64,000 bases of DNA from Metapseudomonas otitidis (GCF_900111835.1 NZ_FOJP01000020.1:1-64000); one strand, 5' to 3'; counted from the first letter of the stretch, positions 16,363 to 26,215 are shown. Translations and numbers: made by a program. The notes: generated from the sequence alone by a model not told the origin.

Positions 16363-17355
16363 ATGTACAGGTCTCTGCTGGGGGCGGTCTTCGCCTCGCT
16401 GTTCGTCTTTTCCAATGCGGTGCTGGCCGACGAGCCGGTGCTGATCAAGTTCTCCCACGTGGTGGCCGAGGACACCCCCAAGGGCAAGGGCGCCCTGCTG
16501 TTCAAGAAGCTGGTGGAAGAGCGCCTGGCCGGCAAGGTGAAGGTCGAGGTCTACCCGAACTCCACCCTCTTCGGCGATGCCAACGAGATCGAGGCGCTGA
16601 AGAAGGGCGAGGTGCAGATGCTGGCGCCGTCGCTGTCCAAGTTCGAGGCCTACACCAAGCAGCTGCAGGTGTTCGACCTGCCGTACCTGTTCGACGACCT
16701 GGAGGCGGTGAAGCGCTTCCAGAAGCGTGAGAAGAGCCGCGAGCTGCTGCGCTCCATGTCCAAGGACGGCATCTACGGCCTGGGCTACTGGAACAACGGC
16801 ATGAAGGTGATGACCGCCAGCCGCGAACTGCACAAGCCCGAGGACGCCAAGGGCCTGGCCTTCCGTATCCAGCCCTCCTCGGTGCTGGAGTCCCAGTTCG
16901 CCCAGCTCGGTGCCACCACCGTGAAGATGCCTTTCGCCGAGGCCTTCAAGGCCCTGCAGGCCGGCACCATCCAGGGCACCGAAGGCCCCTGGTCGAACGT
17001 GGCGACCCAGAAGATCGACACCGTGCAGCCCTACGTGATCGAGACTGGCCATGGTTCGATCAGCTACATGCTGATCACCAACCACAAGTTCTGGATCGGC
17101 ATCCCCTACGAGACCCGCACCGAGCTGGAAGCGATCATCGACGAGGTCACCGCCCAGGTGAACAAGGAAGCCGAGGCGATGAACGAGAAGGACCGCGAGA
17201 AGGTGATCGCCGCCGGCAAGGCCAAGGTCATCACCCTCACCCCCGAGGAGCGCGAGGCCTGGCGCCAGGCGATGATGCCGGTGTGGAAGAAGTACGAGGC
17301 CGAGATCGGCGCCGACGTGCTGCGCGCCGCGCAGACCGTTAACCGCAAGCGCTGA
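16363..17355 (+). CDS. dctP: TRAP transporter substrate-binding protein DctP
   Basis: 330-residue periplasmic binding protein with a signal peptide ending NAVLADEP. It shows the DctP blocks FPNSTLFGD-like VEVYPNSTLFGDANEI and GTIQGTEGPWSNV, and binds organic acids such as C4-dicarboxylates by family. No dctQ or dctM membrane subunits are adjacent, so it must work with a permease encoded elsewhere or act in sensing. The next gene is a flavodoxin/ferredoxin reductase, as I recall for PA4616-PA4615. Confidence 0.93.
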   Translation: MYRSLLGAVFASLFVFSNAVLADEPVLIKFSHVVAEDTPKGKGALLFKKLVEERLAGKVKVEVYPNSTLFGDANEIEALKKGEVQMLAPSLSKFEAYTKQLQVFDLPYLFDDLEAVKRFQKREKSRELLRSMSKDGIYGLGYWNNGMKVMTASRELHKPEDAKGLAFRIQPSSVLESQFAQLGATTVKMPFAEAFKALQAGTIQGTEGPWSNVATQKIDTVQPYVIETGHGSISYMLITNHKFWIGIPYETRTELEAIIDEVTAQVNKEAEAMNEKDREKVIAAGKAKVITLTPEEREAWRQAMMPVWKKYEAEIGADVLRAAQTVNRKR

Positions 17356-17460
17356 TGCCTCCCGGCTGTCCGCCTTCCGGCGGATAGCCACATGGCCCGC
17401 GGGTGTTTGCCGGGCCTGCTTTGCGCGAGACTGGCGCGGTATCCGACCCGGAGCCGTGCC

Positions 17461-18237
17461 ATGTCCGCCAGCGACGAGAAGTTCACCCGCCAGACCCTCC
17501 GTGAGGTCCGGCCCCTCACCCAGAACCTGTTCACCCTGCGCACCACCCGTGACCCGGGCTTTCGCTTCCGCGCCGGCCAGTTCGCCCGCCTGGGCGTGAC
17601 CAAGGCCGATGGCAGCACAGTGTGGCGGGCCTATTCGATGGTCTCGGCGCCCCATGACGAGTTCCTCGACTTCTTCTCCATCGTCGTGCCCGGCGGCGAG
17701 TTCACCTCCGAGCTGAGCCGGCTGGCGGTGGGCGACACCCTGCTGGTCGACAAGCAGGCCTTCGGCTTCCTCACCCTCGACCGCTTCGTCGACGGCCGCG
17801 ACCTCTGGCTGCTGGCCACCGGCACCGGCGTGGCGCCGTTCCTGTCGATCCTGCAGGACCTGGAGGTGTGGCAACGCTTCGAGCGCATCGTGTTGGTGTA
17901 CAGCGTGCGCCACGCGGCGGAGCTGGCCTACCAGCCGCTGATCCACGGCCTGGCGGGGCTGGAGTACCTGGAAGGCGTGGCCGAGAAGTTCCTCTACCTG
18001 CCCGTGGTCACCCGCGAGGCCCACCCGGGCGCCTTGGGTGGGCGCATCACCACCCTGATCGAGAACGGCGAACTGGAGCGCGCTGCCGGGCTGCCACTGG
18101 AGCCGGAGCACTCGCGGGTAATGCTCTGCGGCAACCCGCAGATGATCGAGGACATCCGGGCGGTGCTGAAGGCGAGGGGGATGAACCTGTCGCTGAGCCG
18201 GCGGCCGGGGCAGGTGGCGGTGGAGAATTACTGGTAG
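17461..18237 (+). CDS. fpr: Ferredoxin/flavodoxin-NADP+ reductase
   Basis: 258-residue cytoplasmic FAD enzyme transferring electrons between NADPH and ferredoxin or flavodoxin. The FAD-binding RAYSMVSAP, the nucleotide-binding GTGVAPFLSIL and the CGNPQMIEDI segment are in the usual order, and the protein ends VAVENYW. Bacterial Fpr proteins feed oxidative-stress and iron-sulfur systems. It lies 105 bases after dctP and converges on fabV. Confidence 0.93.
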   Translation: MSASDEKFTRQTLREVRPLTQNLFTLRTTRDPGFRFRAGQFARLGVTKADGSTVWRAYSMVSAPHDEFLDFFSIVVPGGEFTSELSRLAVGDTLLVDKQAFGFLTLDRFVDGRDLWLLATGTGVAPFLSILQDLEVWQRFERIVLVYSVRHAAELAYQPLIHGLAGLEYLEGVAEKFLYLPVVTREAHPGALGGRITTLIENGELERAAGLPLEPEHSRVMLCGNPQMIEDIRAVLKARGMNLSLSRRPGQVAVENYW

Positions 18238-18305
18238 GGGGTGTGTCGCTTATCACTTCGGAACCCAGCGGATTACCGGGGTTTGTGGGGGCTTCCTGTT
18301 TCGCC

Positions 18306-18336
18306 CAAACGAAAACCGGCGCCCTGGGGCGCCGGT
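18306..18336 (-). terminator. Intrinsic terminator after fabV
   Basis: Stem ACCGGCGCCC (18315-18324) with GGGCGCCGGT (18327-18336). On the minus strand it is followed by TTTTCGTTT. It ends the fabV message and separates it from the converging fpr gene. Confidence 0.8.
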
Positions 18337-18356
18337 GAGTGGAGCGGTGAAGCCGG

Positions 18357-19553
18357 TCAGAGCTGGATCAGGTTGGGGATCTGCACGTCCGGGTTCACGT
18401 CCTGCTCGTAGTCCACGCCGTCGATCTCGAAGCCGAACAGGCGCAGGAACTCGGTCTTGTAGCCGGTGAAGTCGGTCAGCTGGTACAGGTTCTCGTTGGT
18501 CACCTTGTTCCACAGGTCCTTCACGGTGTCCTGCACGTCCGGTTGCAGTTCCTTGTAGTCGGCGCGCAGGCGGCCGTCGGCGTCCAGGTGCGGCTCGGCG
18601 CCGTAGAGGCTCTCGCGGAACAGGCCGTCGACCTGTTCGATGCAGCCTTCGTGGGTGCCCTTTTCCTTCATCACCTTGAACAGCAGCGACAGGTACAGCG
18701 GCATCATCGGGATGGCCGAGCTGGCCTGGGTGACCACGGCCTTCAGCACCGAGACGCGGGCGTCGCCACCGGTGGCAGCGAGTTTCTCGCGGATGCCGAG
18801 GACCTTCTGGTCCAGGTCCTTCTTGGCGGCGCCGATGGAGCCGTTCCAGTACAGGTCGTGGGTGATCTCTTCGCCCAGGTAGGTGAAGGCGGTGGTCTTG
18901 GCGCCGTCGGCCAGCACGCCGGCTTCCTGCAGGGCGTCGATCCACATCTGCCAGTCTTCACCGCCCATGACCGCCACGGTGTGGGCGATCTCGGCCTCGG
19001 TGGCCGGCTCCATCACGCTTTCCTTGATCACTTCCTTGTCGGTGTCCAGGCCACGGAAGTTGACGGTCTTGCCGACCGGCTTGAGCACGGAGTTGAAGAC
19101 TTCGCCGGTCTTGGGATGGGTGCGGCGCGGGGCGGCCAGGCTGTAGACCACCAGGTCGACCTGGCCCAGGTCCTGCTTGATGGTCTCGATGGTGACGCGC
19201 TTCACCTCATCGGAGAACGCGTCGCCGTTGATGCTGCGCGCGTACAGGCCCTTGGCCTGGGCGGCTTTCTCGAAGGCGGCGGAGTTGTACCAGCCAGCGG
19301 TGCCGGCCTTGGTCTCGCTGCCCGGACGCTCGAAGAACACGCCCAGGGTGTCGGCGCCCGCGCCGAAGGCGGCGGTGATGCGTGCGGCCAGGCCGTAGCC
19401 GGTGGACGAACCGATGACCAGCACCTTCTTCGGGCCGTTGGCCACAGGGCCCTTGGACTCGACGTAGCGGATCTGTTCCTTGACGTTGGCCTCGCAGCCG
19501 GCCGGATGGGTAGTGACGCAGATGAAGCCACGCACGCGCGGTTTGATGATCAT
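18357..19553 (-). CDS. fabV: Triclosan-tolerant enoyl-ACP reductase FabV
   Basis: 398 residues, matching FabV. It reduces trans-2-enoyl-ACP with NADH in fatty-acid elongation. Visible motifs: the nucleotide-binding [15 protein letters not shown] and the catalytic Tyr-x8-Lys [10 protein letters not shown] (Tyr about 235, Lys about 244). The start [11 protein letters not shown] at 19553 is the family N-terminus. FabV is insensitive to triclosan in P. aeruginosa and Vibrio, so the host is probably tolerant. CAACCGAGGT occurs both at the ribosome binding site (19558-19567) and again near 19627-19636. Confidence 0.97.
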   Translation of the reverse strand: MIIKPRVRGFICVTTHPAGCEANVKEQIRYVESKGPVANGPKKVLVIGSSTGYGLAARITAAFGAGADTLGVFFERPGSETKAGTAGWYNSAAFEKAAQAKGLYARSINGDAFSDEVKRVTIETIKQDLGQVDLVVYSLAAPRRTHPKTGEVFNSVLKPVGKTVNFRGLDTDKEVIKESVMEPATEAEIAHTVAVMGGEDWQMWIDALQEAGVLADGAKTTAFTYLGEEITHDLYWNGSIGAAKKDLDQKVLGIREKLAATGGDARVSVLKAVVTQASSAIPMMPLYLSLLFKVMKEKGTHEGCIEQVDGLFRESLYGAEPHLDADGRLRADYKELQPDVQDTVKDLWNKVTNENLYQLTDFTGYKTEFLRLFGFEIDGVDYEQDVNPDVQIPNLIQL

Positions 19554-19728
19554 GGAAACCTCGGTTGCTAGATGCGGTAACAGCACATTCAGAAGCGGGA
19601 GACGTCGCGCATCGTAGATAAGACACCTCGGTTGTGGCCAGCGGCAGCCGGGTGAGTCGGCAAAAGCCGGCCCACCCGGCATGACCGGGACGGGAGAGAG
19701 GGCCGCCCCGGCGCGCTCGTTGAGGCCC

Positions 19729-19971
19729 TCAGGCCTCCAGTTCGGTGCGGGTGGCGCAGCTGCCATCGCAGCGGCCCGGGCAGCTGCAGCCGGTGCTGCT
19801 GCGCCCGGTGGCGCGCTCCATGCGCCGGGCCACGGGCTCGTCGTCGGCGAACGGCAGCATGGTGGCCTCGTCCAGCTGGCGCTGGCTGCGTCCGAGGCTG
19901 AGCTGCACGGCGACGAAGAAGAAGGCCACCGTGCCCAGGCCGAACAGCACGTTAAGGGTTTCGGCATCCAT
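19729..19971 (-). CDS. ccoQ: CcoQ-like small subunit with a cysteine-rich tail
   Basis: 80 residues starting [18 protein letters not shown]: one N-terminal transmembrane helix, as in CcoQ subunits of cbb3 oxidases, then a hydrophilic part. The C-terminal tail contains [11 protein letters not shown], four cysteines in eleven residues, which ordinary CcoQ proteins do not need; it could bind metal. The gene starts 10 bases after ccoN on the same strand, matching the orphan ccoN4-ccoQ4 pair of P. aeruginosa (PA4133-PA4134, from memory). Confidence 0.75.
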   Translation of the reverse strand: MDAETLNVLFGLGTVAFFFVAVQLSLGRSQRQLDEATMLPFADDEPVARRMERATGRSSTGCSCPGRCDGSCATRTELEA

Positions 19972-19981
19972 GCTCCGCTCC

Positions 19982-21406
19982 TCAGGCCGTGGCGCCGGCA
20001 GGGGCCGTCGCACGGTCGGTGGTGCGTACGGTGTGCCAGGTGTTCCAGGCCATCAGCAGCATGCCGCTGAGGAAGAACAGGCCACCGACGAAGCGCACGA
20101 TGAAGCCGGGGTGGCTGGCCTCCAGCGCCTCCACGAAGGAGTAGGTGAGGGTGCCGTCGTCGTTCACCGCCCGCCACATCAGGCCCTGGGTGATGCCGTT
20201 GACCCACATCGAGGCGATGTAGAGAACGGTGCCGATGGTGGCCAGCCAGAAGTGCGCGTTGATCAGCCCGGTGCTGTACATCCGCTCGCGGCCGTAGAGG
20301 CGCGGGATCAGGTGGTAGAGCGAGCCGATGGAGATCATCGCTACCCAGCCGAGGGCGCCGGCGTGTACGTGGCCGATGGTCCAGTCGGTGTAGTGGGAGA
20401 GGGCGTTGACGGTCTTGATGGCCATCATCGGGCCTTCGAAGGTGCTCATGCCGTAGAAGGCCAGGGACACCACGAGGAAGCGCAGGATGGGGTCGTCGCG
20501 CAGCTTATGCCAGGCACCCGACAGGGTCATCATGCCGTTGATCATGCCGCCCCAGCTGGGGGCCAGCAGCACCAGGGACATCACCATGCCCAGGGACTGC
20601 GCCCAGTCCGGCAGCGCGGTGTAGTGCAGGTGGTGCGGGCCGGCCCAGATGTACAGGGTGATCAGCGCCCAGAAGTGCACGATGGACAGGCGGTAGGAGT
20701 AGACCGGGCGCCCGGCCTGCTTGGGGATGAAGTAGTACATCATCCCGAGGAAGCCGGTGGTCAGGAAGAAGCCCACGGCGTTGTGTCCGTACCACCACTG
20801 GACCATGGCGTCGGTGGCCCCGGAGTAGACCGGGTAGGACTTGAACCAGCTCACCGGGATGGCGACGTGGTTGACGATGTGCAGCATCGCCGTGACCAGG
20901 ATGAAGGCGCCGAAGAACCAGTTGCCGACGTAGATGTGCTTGGTCTGGCGCTTCATCACGGTGCCGAAGAACACCACCGCGTAGGCGACCCAGACGATGC
21001 CCATCCACACCGCCCCGGCGAATTCCACCTCGGCGTATTCCTTGGTGGTGGTCAGGCCCTGGGGCAGGGTCACCAGCAGGCAGATCACCAGGGCCTGCCA
21101 GCCCCAGAAGGTGAAGGCGGCGAGGCTGCCGCCGAACAGCCGCGCCTGGCAGGTGCGCTGCACGGTGTAGTAGCTGGTGGCGAACAGCGCGCTGCCGCCG
21201 AAGGCGAAGATCACCAGGTTGGTGTGCAGCGGCCGCAGGCGGCCGAAGCTGGTCCAGGGCAGGTCGAGGTTCAGGGACGGCCAGACCAGCTGGGCGGCGA
21301 TGAACACCCCCAGGCCCATGCCGACGATGCCCCAGACCACCGTCATCAGCGCGAACTGGCGCACCACCCGGTAGTCGTAGGCGGGTTCGATTTCTGCAGT
21401 CTTCAT
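19982..21406 (-). CDS. ccoN: Orphan cbb3-type cytochrome c oxidase subunit I (CcoN)
   Basis: 474 residues, polytopic, with the heme-copper oxidase catalytic subunit layout: [44 protein letters not shown] and [14 protein letters not shown] hold the expected histidines. No ccoO or ccoP genes are nearby, so this subunit would combine with CcoO/P made elsewhere, as shown for orphan CcoN subunits in P. aeruginosa. In that species the N4 version is linked to cyanide-resistant respiration and phenazine reduction. It is divergent from the siroheme reductase operon. Confidence 0.92.
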   Translation of the reverse strand: MKTAEIEPAYDYRVVRQFALMTVVWGIVGMGLGVFIAAQLVWPSLNLDLPWTSFGRLRPLHTNLVIFAFGGSALFATSYYTVQRTCQARLFGGSLAAFTFWGWQALVICLLVTLPQGLTTTKEYAEVEFAGAVWMGIVWVAYAVVFFGTVMKRQTKHIYVGNWFFGAFILVTAMLHIVNHVAIPVSWFKSYPVYSGATDAMVQWWYGHNAVGFFLTTGFLGMMYYFIPKQAGRPVYSYRLSIVHFWALITLYIWAGPHHLHYTALPDWAQSLGMVMSLVLLAPSWGGMINGMMTLSGAWHKLRDDPILRFLVVSLAFYGMSTFEGPMMAIKTVNALSHYTDWTIGHVHAGALGWVAMISIGSLYHLIPRLYGRERMYSTGLINAHFWLATIGTVLYIASMWVNGITQGLMWRAVNDDGTLTYSFVEALEASHPGFIVRFVGGLFFLSGMLLMAWNTWHTVRTTDRATAPAGATA

Positions 21407-21515
21407 GCGGAAAACCTTCAGGAGTGGGAATGGCTGGCCGGCACTGCCGACCGGGGCGCCACTCTAGGAAGGCGGGGCGGGACGAAACAGCCTCAGTTTT
21501 GGCTGCTTTTAGGAG

Positions 21516-21600
21516 ATCAGATGAGCGCCATCTGCTCCCAGGCGACACCAGGGGCGGCCTGGGTCATCTGATATCGGATTTCTGCTTCGATCTGATTCTG
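21516..21600. promoter_or_regulatory. Repeated ATCTGAT motifs in the ccoN/sir divergent region
   Basis: The heptamer occurs three times in 85 bases: inverted as ATCAGATGAG (21516-21525), then CATCTGAT (21565-21572) and ATCTGATT (21590-21597). The region also has AT-richer runs that may contain both promoters. In P. aeruginosa the equivalent genes respond to cyanide through the regulator MpaR, which is not encoded here; these repeats are candidate operator half-sites. Confidence 0.4.
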
Positions 21601-21673
21601 TTTCTGCGCCGGGGGGCTCGCCATAGTGGCTACCCGGACGATTGCCGCCTCCGGCGGCCCGATGAGGATCCCC

Positions 21674-23344
21674 ATGTACCGATACGACGACTACGATCGC
21701 GCCCTGGTCCGCGAACGCGTCGCGCAGTTCCGTGACCAGGTGGCGCGGCGGCTGAGCGGCGAGCTGAGCGAGGAAGAGTTCCTGCCCCTGCGCCTGCAGA
21801 ACGGCCTGTACCTGCAGAAGCACGCCTACATGCTGCGGGTGGCCATCCCCTACGGCACGCTGTCGTCGGACCAGCTGCGCACCCTGGCCCTCATCGCCCG
21901 GGAGTACGACCGGGGCTACGGCCACTTCACCACCCGGCAGAACATCCAGTTCAACTGGATCGACCTGGAGCGGGTGCCGGACATCCTCGAACGCCTTGCC
22001 GATGTCGACATGCACGCCATCCAGACCTCCGGCAACTGCGTGCGCAACATCACCACCGAGGCCTTCGCCGGGGTGGCCGCCGACGAGGTGCTGGACCCGC
22101 GCCCGCTGGCCGAGATCCTCCGCCAGTGGTCCACGGTGAACCCGGAATTCCTCTTCCTGCCACGCAAGTTCAAGATCGCCCTCTGCGCCGCCGAGGAGGA
22201 CCGCGCGGCCGTGCAGATGCACGACATCGGCCTCTACCTGTACCGCGACGGGGACGGCGAGATGCGCCTCAAGGTGCTGGTGGGCGGCGGGCTCGGGCGT
22301 ACGCCGATCCTCGCCCAGGTGATCCGCGAGGGGCTGCACTGGCGCCACCTGCTGTCCTATGTCGAGGCGGTGCTGCGGGTCTACAACCGCCACGGCCGCC
22401 GCGACAACAAGTACAAGGCGCGCATCAAGATCCTGGTCAAGGCTCTGGGCATCGAGGCCTTCGCCCGCGAGGTGGAGGCCGAATGGGAGCACCTGCGCGA
22501 CGGCCCGGCCCAGCTGACCGAGGCGGAGTACGCCCGCGTGGCGGCCTCCTTCACCACGCCGGCCTACGCCACCCTCGATGCCGCCGACCTGGAACATGGC
22601 CGGCGCCTGGCCGAGGACCCGGCCTTCGCCCGCTGGTGCGCCCGCAACCTGCAACCACACAAGGTGCCCGGCTATGCGTCGGTGGTGATCTCCACCAAGC
22701 CCGGTCCCGAGGCCCCGCCGGGTGACGTGACCGCCGCGCAGATGGAGGCGGTGGCGGAGTGGGCCGAGCGCTTCGGCTTCGGCGAGATCCGCATTGCCCA
22801 CGAGCAGAACCTGGTGCTGCCGGACGTGCCCAAGCGCGACCTGCACGCCCTCTGGCTGGCCGCCTGCGAGGCGGGCCTGGCGACCCCCAACGTCGGCCTG
22901 CTGACCGACATCATCGCCTGCCCCGGCGGTGACTACTGCGCCCTGGCCAATGCCAAGTCGATCCCCATCGCCCAGGCGATCCAGGCGCGCTTCCGCGACC
23001 CGGCGCGGCTGGAGGCTCTTGGCGAGCTGAGCCTGAACATCTCCGGCTGCATGAATGCCTGCGGCCACCACCACATCGGCAACATCGGCATCCTCGGCGT
23101 CGACAAGGGCGGCAGCGAGTGGTACCAGGTGACCCTCGGCGGCGCCCAGGGCATGTCGGCAGCGCTGGGGCGGGTGATCGGCCCGTCCTTCAGTGCGGCC
23201 GAAGTGCCCCAGGTGATCGAGCACATCGCCGACACCTACCTGGCGCACCGCGAGGGCGACGAGCGCTTCGTCGACACCCTCGGCCGCATCGGCCTGGAGC
23301 CGTTCAAGGCACGGGTCTACACCCGTGAGGAGGAACCGGCATGA
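21674..23344 (+). CDS. Siroheme nitrite/sulfite reductase (NirA/CysI type)
   Basis: 556 residues with duplicated ferredoxin-like halves. The 4Fe-4S/siroheme ligands are in ACPGGDYCALA and NISGCMNACGHHHIG (C-x5-C ... C-x3-C). It reduces sulfite or nitrite by six electrons in the cytoplasm; which one cannot be told from sequence alone. I start at the ATG at 21674 (MYRYDDYDRAL), five bases after GAGGA; the ATG at 21662 has no ribosome binding site. It overlaps the next gene by four bases (ATGA). The pair resembles PA4130-PA4129, part of the cyanide-responsive cluster. Confidence 0.9.
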   Translation: MYRYDDYDRALVRERVAQFRDQVARRLSGELSEEEFLPLRLQNGLYLQKHAYMLRVAIPYGTLSSDQLRTLALIAREYDRGYGHFTTRQNIQFNWIDLERVPDILERLADVDMHAIQTSGNCVRNITTEAFAGVAADEVLDPRPLAEILRQWSTVNPEFLFLPRKFKIALCAAEEDRAAVQMHDIGLYLYRDGDGEMRLKVLVGGGLGRTPILAQVIREGLHWRHLLSYVEAVLRVYNRHGRRDNKYKARIKILVKALGIEAFAREVEAEWEHLRDGPAQLTEAEYARVAASFTTPAYATLDAADLEHGRRLAEDPAFARWCARNLQPHKVPGYASVVISTKPGPEAPPGDVTAAQMEAVAEWAERFGFGEIRIAHEQNLVLPDVPKRDLHALWLAACEAGLATPNVGLLTDIIACPGGDYCALANAKSIPIAQAIQARFRDPARLEALGELSLNISGCMNACGHHHIGNIGILGVDKGGSEWYQVTLGGAQGMSAALGRVIGPSFSAAEVPQVIEHIADTYLAHREGDERFVDTLGRIGLEPFKARVYTREEEPA

Positions 23345-23877
23345 ACAACCTGATCCGCCTGCGCCAGGGCGTGCCCGGCCTGGTCGAGGACGACCCCTGG
23401 ACCTTGGTGCGCCCGGACGAGGCGCTGCCGGACGGCGGGCCGCTGATCCTGCCGCTGGCGCTCTGGCAAGCCCGGCAGGACGCCGCCGTGCTGGCGGGCG
23501 AGCGCGTCAGCGAGGATGCGCTGCTGCTGCAGCCGGACGACGACGTGGAGGCCCTGCGGGACTGCCTCTACAGCCTGCCGCTGATCGCCGTGGACTTCCC
23601 CAGCTTTCGCGATGGCCGGGGCTACAGCCAGGCCTACCTGCTGCGCAGCCGGCTCGGCTGGGCCGGCGAGTTGCGCGCCGTGGGGGACGTGCTGCGGGAC
23701 CAGCTGGCGCACATGCGCCAGTGCGGCTTCGACGCCTTTGCGGTGCGTGCCGACAAGTCCGCCGAGGACGCCCTCAAGGGGCTGGCCGGGCTCAGCGTGC
23801 TCTATGGCCGCTCGGTGATCGAGCCGCGCCCGCTGTTCCGGCGCCGCGAGGCCGATGTCACGATTGGTAAAAATTGA
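23341..23877 (+). CDS. DUF934 protein, partner of the siroheme reductase
   Basis: 178 residues. The conserved core LPLIAVDFPSFRDGRGYSQA and the ending about ALLRR-like PLFRRREADV identify DUF934, a family almost always encoded behind a CysI/NirA-type reductase. Its function is unproven, perhaps electron supply or assembly. The ATGA overlap with the preceding gene implies translational coupling. Confidence 0.9.
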   Translation: MNNLIRLRQGVPGLVEDDPWTLVRPDEALPDGGPLILPLALWQARQDAAVLAGERVSEDALLLQPDDDVEALRDCLYSLPLIAVDFPSFRDGRGYSQAYLLRSRLGWAGELRAVGDVLRDQLAHMRQCGFDAFAVRADKSAEDALKGLAGLSVLYGRSVIEPRPLFRRREADVTIGKN

Positions 23878-23939
23878 CGGCTCGGGGGAAGGCCGCGTTC
23901 TGTCCTACGATGCACGTCCGTTTTTTCTGATCGGCCCCC

Positions 23940-24103
23940 AATGGACAGCGACAGTACCCGGCCTCCCCCGGCCCCCTCCCTCTCCGGCGCTTTGCGCCTT
24001 CCCGTTCCCCGGCTCCCTGCCGTGAATCCCTTCGGCCTCCCGTTCCGCGCCCCTTCGGCGTGCCGGATGGCGGCTGCCCGTCGTTGCGGCGAGGAGGGCT
24101 GAC
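23940..24103 (+). other. Pyrimidine-rich structured leader of the TerC-family gene
   Basis: A gap of 226 bases separates DUF934 from the TerC gene. It is strongly C-rich (runs such as CCTCCCCCGGCCCCCTCCCT) and contains small stems closed by TTTG or TTCG loops (GGCGCTTTGCGCC near 23990; CCCCTTCGGCG near 24050). Some TerC-family genes carry a yybP-ykoY manganese riboswitch, but its conserved bases were not found here. Confidence 0.35.
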
Positions 24104-25678
24104 ATGGAGTGGATCGCCGACCCCACGGCCTGGCTGGGCCTCCTCACCCTGGTGGTGCTGGAAATTGTGCTGGGCATCGACAACCTGGTGTTCATCGCCA
24201 TCCTCGCGGACAAGCTGCCGCCCCACCAACGTGACCGCGCGCGCCTGATCGGCCTGTCGCTGGCGCTGCTGATGCGCCTGGGCCTGCTGGCCAGCATCTC
24301 CTGGCTGGTGACGCTGACCGAGCCGCTGTTCGAGGTCTTCGGCCACGCCTTCTCGGGCCGTGACCTGATCATGCTGTTCGGCGGTGTGTTCCTGCTGTTC
24401 AAGGCCACCATGGAGCTGCACGAGCGCATCGAGGGCCATGCCCAGCCGAGCACCGGCAGCCGCACCTATGCCCTGTTCTGGCCGGTGGTGGCGCAGATCG
24501 TGGTGCTCGACGCGGTGTTCTCCCTGGACGCGGTGATCACCGCCGTCGGCATGGTGGAGCACCTGGAAGTGATGATGATCGCGGTGGTGATCTCCATCGG
24601 CCTGATGATCGTCGCCAGCAAGCCGCTGACCGCCTTCGTCAACGCCCACCCCACGGTGATCATGCTGTGCCTGGGCTTCCTGATGATGATCGGCTTCAGC
24701 CTCACCGCCGAAGGCCTGGGCTTCCACATTCCCAAGGGCTACCTGTACGCGGCCATCGGCTTCTCGATCCTCATCGAGCTGGCCAACCAGACGGTGCGCT
24801 GGCGCCGTCGCCGCCGCCAGGAGGAAGCCGGCGGCCTGCGCGAGCGGACCGCCCACGCGGTGCTGCGCCTGCTGGGTGGCCGTGGCGTGGAGGCCGACGA
24901 GGTGGGCGAGGAGATCGCCGACCTGGTGAAGGACAACGGTCGCGGCCAGGTGCCCTTCGATCGCCGCGAGCGGGTGATGATCAGCGGCGTGCTCGGTCTG
25001 GCCGAGCGCCCCATCCGCACCCTGATGACCAACCGCGTGGAGGTGGAGCGCATCGACCTGGCCGACAGCCGCGAGACGGTGTACGACGCGCTGTTGCGCT
25101 CGCCCTATTCGCGCCTGGTGGTGGTCCGTGACGCCGACGTGGACGAGCCCCTGGGCTACGTGCACAAGAAGGAACTGCTGCGCGCGCTGCTGCAGGGCCA
25201 GGCGCCGGAGATCGAGCCCTTGCTGCGCATCCCGCCCAACCTGCCGGAGAGCGCCTCGGTGCTCAGTGCCCTGGAGGAGATGCGCAAGGCCTCGACCCAC
25301 GTGGCCTTCGTGGTCAACGAATTCGGCGGCTTCGAGGGCCTGCTGACCATGACCGACATCCTCGAATCCATCGCCGGCGAACTGCCGGACGCCAGCGAGG
25401 TGGACGGCCTGGATATCGAGCCCGTGGACACGGGCTGGAAGGTCAGCGGCGCGGTGAACCTGAGTCTGCTGAACGAGCGCCTGGGCTTCCCGCCCCGTGC
25501 CCAGGAGGGCTACCAGACGGTCGCCGGCCTGGCCATGAGCCTGCTGGACCGCCTGCCGGTGGTGGGCGACGCGCTGGAGGTGGAAGGCTGGCGCCTGCAG
25601 GTGATCGAGGTGAAGGAGCGTCGGGTCAACCGGCTGCTGCTGGAGCCGCCGCCCGGTCACCCGCGGCGTTCAGGCTGA
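24104..25678 (+). CDS. TerC-family membrane protein with CBS and CorC/HlyC domains
   Basis: 524 residues, like E. coli YoaE/YegH. Residues about 1-230 form the TerC membrane domain, with the acidic motifs [13 protein letters not shown] and [16 protein letters not shown] typical of metal handling. Residues about 295-425 form a CBS pair ([16 protein letters not shown] ... [19 protein letters not shown]), and the end is a CorC_HlyC domain. TerC relatives export manganese or help metalate exported proteins; the exact role of this fused type is not settled. The start follows GAGGAGGGCTGAC. Confidence 0.9.
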   Translation: MEWIADPTAWLGLLTLVVLEIVLGIDNLVFIAILADKLPPHQRDRARLIGLSLALLMRLGLLASISWLVTLTEPLFEVFGHAFSGRDLIMLFGGVFLLFKATMELHERIEGHAQPSTGSRTYALFWPVVAQIVVLDAVFSLDAVITAVGMVEHLEVMMIAVVISIGLMIVASKPLTAFVNAHPTVIMLCLGFLMMIGFSLTAEGLGFHIPKGYLYAAIGFSILIELANQTVRWRRRRRQEEAGGLRERTAHAVLRLLGGRGVEADEVGEEIADLVKDNGRGQVPFDRRERVMISGVLGLAERPIRTLMTNRVEVERIDLADSRETVYDALLRSPYSRLVVVRDADVDEPLGYVHKKELLRALLQGQAPEIEPLLRIPPNLPESASVLSALEEMRKASTHVAFVVNEFGGFEGLLTMTDILESIAGELPDASEVDGLDIEPVDTGWKVSGAVNLSLLNERLGFPPRAQEGYQTVAGLAMSLLDRLPVVGDALEVEGWRLQVIEVKERRVNRLLLEPPPGHPRRSG

Positions 25679-25691
25679 GCCTGCCCCGTGA

Positions 25692-25720
25692 AGAACGGCG
25701 CCCTCGGGCGCCGTTCTTTC
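25692..25720. terminator. Bidirectional intrinsic terminator between terC-type gene and mscL
   Basis: Perfect 11-bp stem GAACGGCGCCC (25693-25703) / GGGCGCCGTTC (25706-25716) followed by TTTC on the plus strand and TTCAC on the minus strand. It separates the converging TerC-family and mscL genes. Confidence 0.85.
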
Positions 25721-25733
25721 ATTCACCTGCCGC

Positions 25734-26150
25734 TCAGGGCTGCTGTTTCTGCTGGGCCTTGAGCAGGTCGCGGATCTCGCTGAGCAGCTCCTGGTCCTTG
25801 GTGGGGGCCGGCGGTACTTCGGGGGCGGCGGCTTCCTCGCGCTTGAGCTTGTTGATCACCTTGACCCCCATGAAGATGGCGAAGGCCACGATTACGAAGT
25901 CGAGCACCGTCTGGATGAACTTGCCATAGGCCAGGACCACGGCCGGGGCGTTGCCCTCGGCGGCCTTGAGGGTGATGGCCAGGTCGGAGAAGTCCACGCC
26001 CCCGACCAGCATCCCCACCGGCGGCATGACCACGTCGCCGACGAAGGAGGACACGATCTTGCCGAATGCAGCGCCGATGATGATGCCCACGGCCATGTCG
26101 ACCACGTTGCCCTTGACCGCGAAGGCCTTGAATTCCGACAGCAAGCTCAT
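25734..26150 (-). CDS. mscL: Large-conductance mechanosensitive channel MscL
   Basis: 138 residues, family length. It starts [20 protein letters not shown], followed by TM1 ([17 protein letters not shown]) and TM2 ([18 protein letters not shown]), with a charged cytoplasmic helix ([15 protein letters not shown]) at the end. A homopentameric inner-membrane channel that opens under hypo-osmotic shock. The start at 26150 follows GGGGGAAATCGC. Confidence 0.98.
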   Translation of the reverse strand: MSLLSEFKAFAVKGNVVDMAVGIIIGAAFGKIVSSFVGDVVMPPVGMLVGGVDFSDLAITLKAAEGNAPAVVLAYGKFIQTVLDFVIVAFAIFMGVKVINKLKREEAAAPEVPPAPTKDQELLSEIRDLLKAQQKQQP

Positions 26151-26215
26151 GCGATTTCCCCCGGGGATTGGACTGATGGGCTGAAAGTGTAACCGAGTGT
26201 TCTGACAGCGCCATC

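Noticed and set aside
19554-20207. N-terminal extension joined to FabV in one long frame
   Set aside because: FabV starts [11 protein letters not shown] at 19553 after a ribosome binding site; the upstream frame overlaps ccoQ and ccoN and is not conserved in type.
23940-24103. yybP-ykoY manganese riboswitch before the TerC gene
   Set aside because: The conserved sequence of that class could not be located; only a C-rich leader is visible.
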